Below, piece by piece: positions 1-5,084 of a stretch of DNA of 5,084 bases. Within the stretch, counting starts at the first letter, position 1. The number at the start of each line of letters is the position of its first letter. Source of the stretch: Woeseiaceae bacterium (GTDB lineage Bacteria; Pseudomonadota; Gammaproteobacteria; Steroidobacterales; Woeseiaceae); assembly GCA_013138675.1 (NCBI GenBank), contig WTCH01000032.1:1-5084 (forward strand). Reading direction: 5' to 3'. The notes below the pieces were generated by a model. It saw only the letters and a program-made list of their open reading frames with translations. It was not told the DNA's origin and searched no databases. Position numbers and translations under genes: made by a program.

Positions 1-1
1 C

Positions 2-943
2 TGGCAACCGGCGCTGAAGGCGGTGGGCAGTATTACGCCGGTACGCGGCGTGGTCATCTCGGCAGAAGTGCCGGGAGTGATTCGCAAGATTCACTTCGAT
101 TCCAGTGACCGGGTGCCCGACGGCGAACTGCTGATTGAACTTGATATCGAAGTCGATCTGGCCGAGCTGGCCGCATTGCGGGCCGACCGCCGTCTTGCCG
201 AGATTACCCACGATCGTTTCGCAAGAATCTCGACGCAGAACCTGGGGTCGCGCTCCGACCTCGACGAGGCGCAGGCGTCGCTTGATCGCGTCGATGCCGA
301 AATTGTTGCCAAGGAAGCAATGATTCAGAAGAAAGTCGTGCGCGCACCGTTTGCCGGCGAGCTCGGCATCCGACGAATCAATCGAGGGCAATATCTTAAA
401 GAGGGCGACACCATCACAGAACTCGTCGCGCTCGATCCGGTTTACGCCGAATACGCGCTTCCCGAGAGATTTCTTCCGGAGCTTGTGCCCGGCCAGTCCG
501 TTATCGTGCGAGTGCAGTCCTATCCGGGTCGTGTGTTCGAAGGCAAGATTCACGCCGTCAGCCCCAACGTGCAGGCGGCGTCGCGAAGCGTTGTAGTCCG
601 TGCGCTGATCGCGAATCCGGATCGCCAGTTGCGACCCGGTATGTTCGCCGAGGTCGAGACGTTGCAGTCGGTTCGGGAAGGCGTGCTGACGCTGCCAGAA
701 CGGGCGGTGACCTATAACACCTACGGTGACTCGGTTTTCGTTGTGGAACAAGCCGACGGCGGCCGCACGGTCCGACTCGTGCAGATCGAAACCGGTGACG
801 TGCGTAACGGCCGTGTCGAAATTAGGCGCGGCCTCGAGGCTGGTACCGAGGTTGTGAGTGACGGCCATAACAAGTTGCGTAACGGCCAGTCGATCAACAT
901 CGACAATTCTGTGGATCCGGATGCCACGGACCCGCGTGCATGA
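2..943 (+). CDS. RND efflux periplasmic adaptor subunit (MexH-like), 5' partial
   Basis: This is a membrane fusion protein that links an inner-membrane RND pump to an outer-membrane channel. The frame is open to the left edge. Numbering from the first full codon (Trp, bases 2-4), 313 residues are visible; the signal peptide or lipid anchor and the first strands are missing. The GTG at 23 is internal, because the upstream WQPALKA residues fit the family's usual lead into the first lipoyl half. Visible order: lipoyl half 1 (about 14-50), a short alpha-helical hairpin (about 53-111), lipoyl half 2 with RAPFAG at 114-119 and GQYL at 129-132, beta-barrel (about 145-222, with LRPGMFAEV at 210-218), then the membrane-proximal domain (about 227-300) and a short acidic tail. 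The short hairpin and the APFAGxLGIRR pattern favour the MexH/VexG-type branch over AcrA. The stop overlaps the pump start by 4 bases, so the two are co-translated. The family is certain; the subgroup is judged by eye and the substrate is unknown. Confidence 0.95.
   Translation, partial: WQPALKAVGSITPVRGVVISAEVPGVIRKIHFDSSDRVPDGELLIELDIEVDLAELAALRADRRLAEITHDRFARISTQNLGSRSDLDEAQASLDRVDAEIVAKEAMIQKKVVRAPFAGELGIRRINRGQYLKEGDTITELVALDPVYAEYALPERFLPELVPGQSVIVRVQSYPGRVFEGKIHAVSPNVQAASRSVVVRALIANPDRQLRPGMFAEVETLQSVREGVLTLPERAVTYNTYGDSVFVVEQADGGRTVRLVQIETGDVRNGRVEIRRGLEAGTEVVSDGHNKLRNGQSINIDNSVDPDATDPRA
926..943 (+). promoter_or_regulatory. ATGA stop/start overlap with weak ribosome binding site
   Basis: The adaptor stop TGA (941-943) and the pump start ATG (940-942) share the sequence ATGA. 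The only purine-rich element at a suitable distance is a poor ACGGA at 926-930, nine bases before the ATG. This arrangement suggests that pump translation is coupled to ribosomes finishing the adaptor, which would help keep the two subunits in proportion. The overlap is seen directly; the coupling is inferred. Confidence 0.7.
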
Positions 944-3900
944 AATTCACTGACCTGTTCATCCAGCGTCCGGTGCTGGCCAGTGTTGTCAGCTTGCTGA
1001 TCCTGGTTGTTGGGCTGCGCTCCATTGCGGCGCTCGATCTGCGCGAGTTTCCAGAAATCAGCAACACGGTTGTTTCGGTTACAACCGCCTATCCGGGCGC
1101 CAGCAGTGAGTTGATGCAGGGTTTCATCACCACACCGCTGCAACAGGCGCTCGCCGAGGCCAGCGGCATTGACTATCTCGTTTCGCGAAGCTCGCAGGGT
1201 GTCTCAGTCATCGAAGCGCACATGGAGCTGAACTACGACCCGAATGCCGCCGTTGCCGAGATCCAGGCCAAGGTGGCGAGTCAGCGCGGTGTTCTGCCGG
1301 CCGAATCGGAAGATCCGGTGATCGACTCGACGACTGGCGACCAGACCGCGTTGATGTATATCTCATTTTACAGCCAGCAGATGAGTCCTTCTCAGACGAC
1401 GGACTACCTGCTGCGAGTAGTGCAGCCGAAACTGCAGGCAATCCCCGGAGTCGCCAAGGCCCGGCTGTTCGGCAGCGGGTCTTTCGCGATGCGCATCTGG
1501 CTCGACCCCGATCGTATGACTGCCCTCAATGTGTCCGCGCTCGACGTCGCAGACGTACTCCGCGCGAATAACTTTCTCGCAGCCGTGGGCCAGACCAGGG
1601 GGACCTATGTACTGACTAACATGTCGGCGACGACGGATATCGCGACCGAGAGTGATTTTCGCCGCCTCATCGTCCGCAAGGATGAAGAGACGCTGATCTA
1701 TCTTGAAGACGTTGCCCGTATCGAATTGGGATCTGAGAGCTACGATTCGATCAGCTGGTTCAACGGTATTCCCGGCACGGTTCTCGCTATCGAGCCCGCC
1801 CCGGGTTCGAATCCGCTGACGGTCGCGCGTCGCGTTCGCAACGAAATGGAAGACGTCAAGGCACAGTTGCCCGCCGTGCTCACTGCGGATGTGGCCTACG
1901 ATGCCAGCGTTTATATCGACGATTCGATTAAAGAGGTGTTCAAGACCCTCTTCGAAGCCTTGTTTATCGTGCTTGTCGTAATTTACCTGTCGCTTGGTTC
2001 CGTTCGCGCCGCTATCGTACCGGCGGTGGCCGTGCCTTTGTCCCTGGTCGGCGGCGTGTTCCTGATGCTGTTGATGGGGTTTTCGATCAATCTGCTCACG
2101 TTGCTTGCCCTGGTGCTCTCAATCGGCCTCGTGGTTGATGACGCCATAATTGTCGTTGAAAACGTCCATCGGCATGTGGCAATGGGCAAGTCCCGCTTCC
2201 AGGCGGCCATCGATGGCGCGCGCGAAATCGGTATGCCGATTATAGCCATGACAACGACCTTGGTTGCCGTCTATGCACCTATCGCATTTATGGAAGGGTT
2301 GGTCGGCACGTTGTTTACGGAGTTTGCATTTGCACTTGCCGGCGCCGTGCTGGTGTCCGGCATCGTCGCTTTGACATTGTCACCAATGTTGTCCGGCAAG
2401 GTGTTGCATCGCAAAGACGAGCCAGGTCGGTTCGAGACCGCCGTGGAACACTTTTTCCAGAGGCTTGCCAACGCCTACCAGCGCAGGCTGAGCGACACTT
2501 TGAATTTTCTTCCGGTGACAATGGTTTTCGCGGGCGTCGTACTAGTCAGCATTTATTTCATGTTCGTCAGCACGCCCAGCGAGCTGGCACCCGTCGAGGA
2601 CCAGAGCATCCTGTTCATGTCGGGCCGCATGCCGCAGACCGCGACGATCGAATACAACGAGATCTATACCAGGGAACTGGTCAAGGCGCTGGACACTCTG
2701 CCCGAGGAGCATAGGACTTTCCTGTTTATGGGAAGGGCGGGCCCCAACACCGTATTCGGCGGTTTCAAAATGCTGCCACCCTCGCAGCGTGATCGCTTCA
2801 TCCTGGAGGTGCTGCCCGACCTGCAGATGGCAGTGGATGGCATCGCCGGCATGCAGATTGCGGCTTTTCCGCGGCCTAGCCTGCCGGGCAACCGGGGCGG
2901 GTTGCCTGTGCAATTCGTGATTCAATCGAACGCAGACTTCGGTGCCCTGGACCGTGTTGCCGGAGAACTCATCGGTACCGCGATGCAAAGTGGCCAATTC
3001 GGCTTCTTGCAAAAGAGCATCGAATTTTCGCGCCCGCGGACGACGTTGGTTGTCGATCGCGATCGCGCGGGAGACCTCGGCATATCGATGGCGGAGATTG
3101 GGCGGACCCTCTCAACCATGCTCGGTGAGGGCTACGTCAATCGATTCAACCTCGAAGGACGCAGCTACAAGGTCATTCCGCAGCTCGATCGCGACTTCAG
3201 GCTCACCAGCGGCGCGCTCATGGATTACTATTTGCCGACTGCGGCAGGCGGGCAAATTCCCTTGTCGGCGCTGGTTACGCTGGAACGGTCCGTGGAGCCG
3301 AGCCAACGCACGCAGTTCCAGCAACTGAACGCGGTCACCGTGCAGGGCACGATGGCGCCGGGGGTTTCCCTGGGTCAGGGGCTCGACTATCTGGATAAGC
3401 AGGCAGCGGTGCTTTTTCCGAGTGGCTTCACCGTCGATTACGACGGCGAGTCGCGCCAGTACGCCGAGCAGGGCAGTGCGCTGTTGGTCACCTTCTTCCT
3501 CGCGTTGATCATTATCTACCTGGTGCTGGCGGCGCAGTTCGAGAGCTGGCGGGACCCGATTATAATTCTTGTCTCGGTGCCGATGTCGATCGCCGGAGCG
3601 CTGATCTTTATGACGCTGGGGCTGGCGACCGTGAATATCTACACGCAGGTTGGTCTGATTACGCTGATCGGGCTGATTTCCAAGAACGGAATCCTGATAG
3701 TGGAGTTTGCAAACCAGCTGCGTGAGCGGGATGGACTCGGGCGACGGGAGGCGATCGAGAAAGCAGCCGCGATCCGCCTGCGACCCATACTCATGACGAC
3801 TGTCGCGATGATTGTCGCGATGGTTCCGCTGCTGCTGGCCAGCGGACCGGGTGCTGTTAGTCGTTTCGACATCGGCCTCGTGATTGCGACCGGACTGGGC

Positions 3901-4008
3901 GTCGGCACTCTTTTCACGTTGTTTGTCGTTCCGGCCGTGTACGTAACGCTCTCGTCGGAACACAGGGAGCGGGCCAAGGGAGTCGAGCCCTCGCACAAAC
4001 CGGTCTGA
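940..4008 (+). CDS. RND multidrug efflux transporter permease (HAE-1, MexI/AcrB-like)
   Basis: This is a complete inner-membrane proton/drug antiporter of 1022 residues, against about 1049 for AcrB. It would work as a trimer with the upstream adaptor and an outer-membrane channel. The N-terminus (FTDLFIQRPV) is typical of HAE-1 pumps and supports the ATG at 940. Twelve membrane segments can be placed: about 11-30, 335-353, 356-378, 383-406, 431-452, 460-482, 522-543, 845-865, 871-892, 895-922, 947-967 and 975-1003. Two large periplasmic porter/docking loops lie at about 31-334 and 544-844. The proton relay is intact: D400 and D401 in GLVVDDAIIVVEN, K915 in SKNGILIVEFA, R946 and T953 in RLRPILMTT, matching AcrB D407, D408, K940, R971 and T978. 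The switch-loop FLFMGR at 594-599 matches AcrB FGFAGR. The cytoplasmic tail is short. It resembles MexI/VexH by eye. The mechanism is secure, but the drug or metabolite exported cannot be told from the sequence. No frameshift or truncation is seen. Confidence 0.97.
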   Translation: MKFTDLFIQRPVLASVVSLLILVVGLRSIAALDLREFPEISNTVVSVTTAYPGASSELMQGFITTPLQQALAEASGIDYLVSRSSQGVSVIEAHMELNYDPNAAVAEIQAKVASQRGVLPAESEDPVIDSTTGDQTALMYISFYSQQMSPSQTTDYLLRVVQPKLQAIPGVAKARLFGSGSFAMRIWLDPDRMTALNVSALDVADVLRANNFLAAVGQTRGTYVLTNMSATTDIATESDFRRLIVRKDEETLIYLEDVARIELGSESYDSISWFNGIPGTVLAIEPAPGSNPLTVARRVRNEMEDVKAQLPAVLTADVAYDASVYIDDSIKEVFKTLFEALFIVLVVIYLSLGSVRAAIVPAVAVPLSLVGGVFLMLLMGFSINLLTLLALVLSIGLVVDDAIIVVENVHRHVAMGKSRFQAAIDGAREIGMPIIAMTTTLVAVYAPIAFMEGLVGTLFTEFAFALAGAVLVSGIVALTLSPMLSGKVLHRKDEPGRFETAVEHFFQRLANAYQRRLSDTLNFLPVTMVFAGVVLVSIYFMFVSTPSELAPVEDQSILFMSGRMPQTATIEYNEIYTRELVKALDTLPEEHRTFLFMGRAGPNTVFGGFKMLPPSQRDRFILEVLPDLQMAVDGIAGMQIAAFPRPSLPGNRGGLPVQFVIQSNADFGALDRVAGELIGTAMQSGQFGFLQKSIEFSRPRTTLVVDRDRAGDLGISMAEIGRTLSTMLGEGYVNRFNLEGRSYKVIPQLDRDFRLTSGALMDYYLPTAAGGQIPLSALVTLERSVEPSQRTQFQQLNAVTVQGTMAPGVSLGQGLDYLDKQAAVLFPSGFTVDYDGESRQYAEQGSALLVTFFLALIIIYLVLAAQFESWRDPIIILVSVPMSIAGALIFMTLGLATVNIYTQVGLITLIGLISKNGILIVEFANQLRERDGLGRREAIEKAAAIRLRPILMTTVAMIVAMVPLLLASGPGAVSRFDIGLVIATGLGVGTLFTLFVVPAVYVTLSSEHRERAKGVEPSHKPV

Positions 4009-4209
4009 AGGCTGCCCTAAGCCGCTGAATAAGATGGCAATGCGGCACATTGACGGTCGACCTTCGGCGCCGGTCGCAGATTATCGAACCACGGACACGC
4101 GGATTTTCAGTGAACAGTTTTCATAGCCCGGCGTAACCTGGGACAACTCAGAAGCGCGATTTGCGGCAGAAACATACTTGCGTGATTCGCTCGCTAGGCG
4201 AAAAAGCAA
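4009..4209. other. Intergenic gap between convergent genes
   Basis: The 201 bases separate the pump stop from the helicase stop on the opposite strand, so a terminator for each direction is expected here. Only weak stems are visible: CGACC/GGTCG at 4058-4062 and 4072-4076; CCCGG paired with CTGGG through one G-U at 4127-4131 and 4138-4142; and TTCGC/GCGAA at 4186-4190 and 4198-4202. None is followed by a T-run in the direction of transcription. Termination may be Rho-dependent or lie inside the opposing gene. A 30-codon ORF (4034-4126, + strand) has no clear ribosome binding site and no recognisable motif. No promoter, repeat or RNA gene was recognised. Confidence 0.7.
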
Positions 4210-5084
4210 TTAGATTTGCACCCGTTTGGAAACGAACCCCCTGACCCGAGCCCGATACTTTTTGCCCTTGATTGGTCGGTTCGCCAGCTGCCGCAATGCT
4301 TTTTTTGCATCAGCGTTGCGAACGGCAACGTAACTGCAGGTATCGAATAAATCGATCGAGCCCACACTGTCGCCCGGGACGCCTCCGTCCGCGGTAAGCG
4401 CGCCAAGCAAATCGCCGGGGCGCAATTTATTCTTTCGGCCACCATTGATATGGAGGGTCGTCATTGCCGGGCTCAAAGTATCCGCTGAACGTTTTGTGTC
4501 CGGGATTCCACATTTCTTCGGAAAAGCATCGGGCAGCAATTCTTCGATATCCTGCCACCGCCATTCCTCGCGCTCCTCCACCAAGCTAACCGCCACACCC
4601 TGTTTCCCCGCCCTACCCGTTCGACCAATACGGTGAACATAAATTTCCGCCTGCTTGGGTAGTTCGTAGTTGAATACTGCGTCCAGATCCTTCACGTCCA
4701 AACCGCGCGCTGCGACGTCGGTTGCAATGAGAACAACCGCGCTTCTGTTCGCGAATCGCACTAGAACTTCAGTGCGCTCGCTTTGGGCGAGATCGCCATG
4801 CAAGGCGACGGTAACAATATTCTGCGATACCAGGTAGTTGGCAACTTCTGCACAGTCGACCCTGGTATTGCAGAAGACGAGATTGAGCTCTCCGCCCCAT
4901 GCGCGCAATGCACGAACCAGTTCGGGATTTCGGTTCTCCCTTGTCACGCTGCACCAGGTTTGCACGATTTGCGCGGGTTGTTCGTCGTCGGTGACATCGA
5001 CTATTACAGGATTTCGTTGGACGCGCTTGCTGACTGCCGCAATGCTTTCCGGGTAGGTGGCACTGAACAAAAGCGTTTGTCGAT
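4210..5084 (-). CDS. dbpA: ATP-dependent 23S rRNA helicase DbpA, N-terminal part off the window
   Basis: This is a DEAD-box RNA helicase that binds hairpin 92 of 23S rRNA and remodels it during late 50S subunit assembly (role known for E. coli DbpA). The frame is open to the right edge. 290 residues are visible, roughly the last 60% of a typical protein of about 460; the Walker A and DEAD motifs lie outside the window. Numbering from the first full codon (Arg, 5082-5080): motif III SAT at 7-9, motif IV LVFCNT at 68-73, HGD at 95-97, motif V ATDVAARGLD at 120-129, and motif VI HRIGRTGR at 150-157 with its ATP-sensing arginines. A short linker leads to the DbpA-specific RRM-like domain at about 208-284, marked by GGRKNKLRPGDLLGALT and a late IKGKKYRARV. 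That domain separates DbpA from RhlE, SrmB and other DEAD-box paralogues. The TTG at 5070-5068 lies inside motif III (TLLFSATYPE) and is not the start. The gene is convergent with the efflux operon, with no functional link evident. Confidence 0.95.
   Translation of the reverse strand, partial: RQTLLFSATYPESIAAVSKRVQRNPVIVDVTDDEQPAQIVQTWCSVTRENRNPELVRALRAWGGELNLVFCNTRVDCAEVANYLVSQNIVTVALHGDLAQSERTEVLVRFANRSAVVLIATDVAARGLDVKDLDAVFNYELPKQAEIYVHRIGRTGRAGKQGVAVSLVEEREEWRWQDIEELLPDAFPKKCGIPDTKRSADTLSPAMTTLHINGGRKNKLRPGDLLGALTADGGVPGDSVGSIDLFDTCSYVAVRNADAKKALRQLANRPIKGKKYRARVRGFVSKRVQI

Noticed and set aside
23..25. GTG as a possible start codon of the adaptor gene
   Set aside because: The upstream in-frame codons encode WQPALKA, which fits the conserved segment before the first lipoyl half. 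A start here would also leave a periplasmic protein with no export signal.
721..1143. A 140-codon open frame on the minus strand across the adaptor/pump junction
   Set aside because: Both genes on the plus strand are clear family members through this stretch, and the antisense product has low-complexity composition and no recognisable motif.
3054..3066. The 12-base palindrome CGATCGCGATCG, containing the octamer GCGATCGC known as HIP1 in cyanobacteria
   Set aside because: It is a single copy produced by repeated Asp-Arg codons (VDRDRAGD) in a conserved part of the pump, so it is explained by coding.
3112..4050. A 312-codon open frame on the minus strand, opposite the 3' third of the pump gene
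   Set aside because: It lies entirely antisense to strongly conserved RND coding sequence. Its translation is rich in Arg, Gln, His and Asn with no recognisable domain, as expected from a shadow frame in GC-rich coding DNA.
4186..4202. The hairpin TTCGC/GCGAA next to an A-run, as a terminator for the helicase gene
   Set aside because: The stem is only 5 bp, and on the minus strand the T-run comes before the stem rather than after it, which is the wrong order for an intrinsic terminator.
5068..5070. TTG as a possible start codon of the helicase gene
   Set aside because: The in-frame upstream codons read RQTL and complete the motif III context TLLFSATYPE, so the gene continues past the right edge.

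Overview
The window looks like a chromosomal segment from a Gammaproteobacterium. The reasons are a DbpA-type rRNA helicase with its specific C-terminal RNA-binding domain, a Gram-negative tripartite RND efflux pump, and moderately high GC content. No finer taxonomic placement can be supported from the sequence alone.

Left part (bases 2-4008, + strand): the tail end of an efflux operon. It starts inside a periplasmic adaptor (membrane fusion protein) gene whose 5' end lies off the left edge. This is followed, with a 4-base ATGA overlap, by a complete 1022-residue inner-membrane RND transporter of the HAE-1 class. By eye, both proteins most resemble the MexH/MexI (VexG/VexH-like) branch rather than AcrA/AcrB itself. 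The adaptor would bridge the proton-driven pump to an outer-membrane channel of the TolC/OprM type. No channel gene or regulator is visible in the window.

Middle (4009-4209): a gap of about 200 bases between convergent genes. It holds only weak hairpins and a poorly supported 30-codon ORF, with no convincing intrinsic terminator.

Right part (4210-5084, - strand): the C-terminal part of DbpA, a DEAD-box ATP-dependent RNA helicase acting on 23S rRNA during 50S subunit assembly. Its N-terminal part runs off the right edge. It is a housekeeping gene with no evident functional link to the pump.

No CRISPR array, insertion sequence, tRNA, riboswitch, phage gene or unknown multigene system was found. 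This is an ordinary region. The points worth a second look are modest: pump pocket residues, the missing outer-membrane partner, and the lack of a terminator in the convergent gap.
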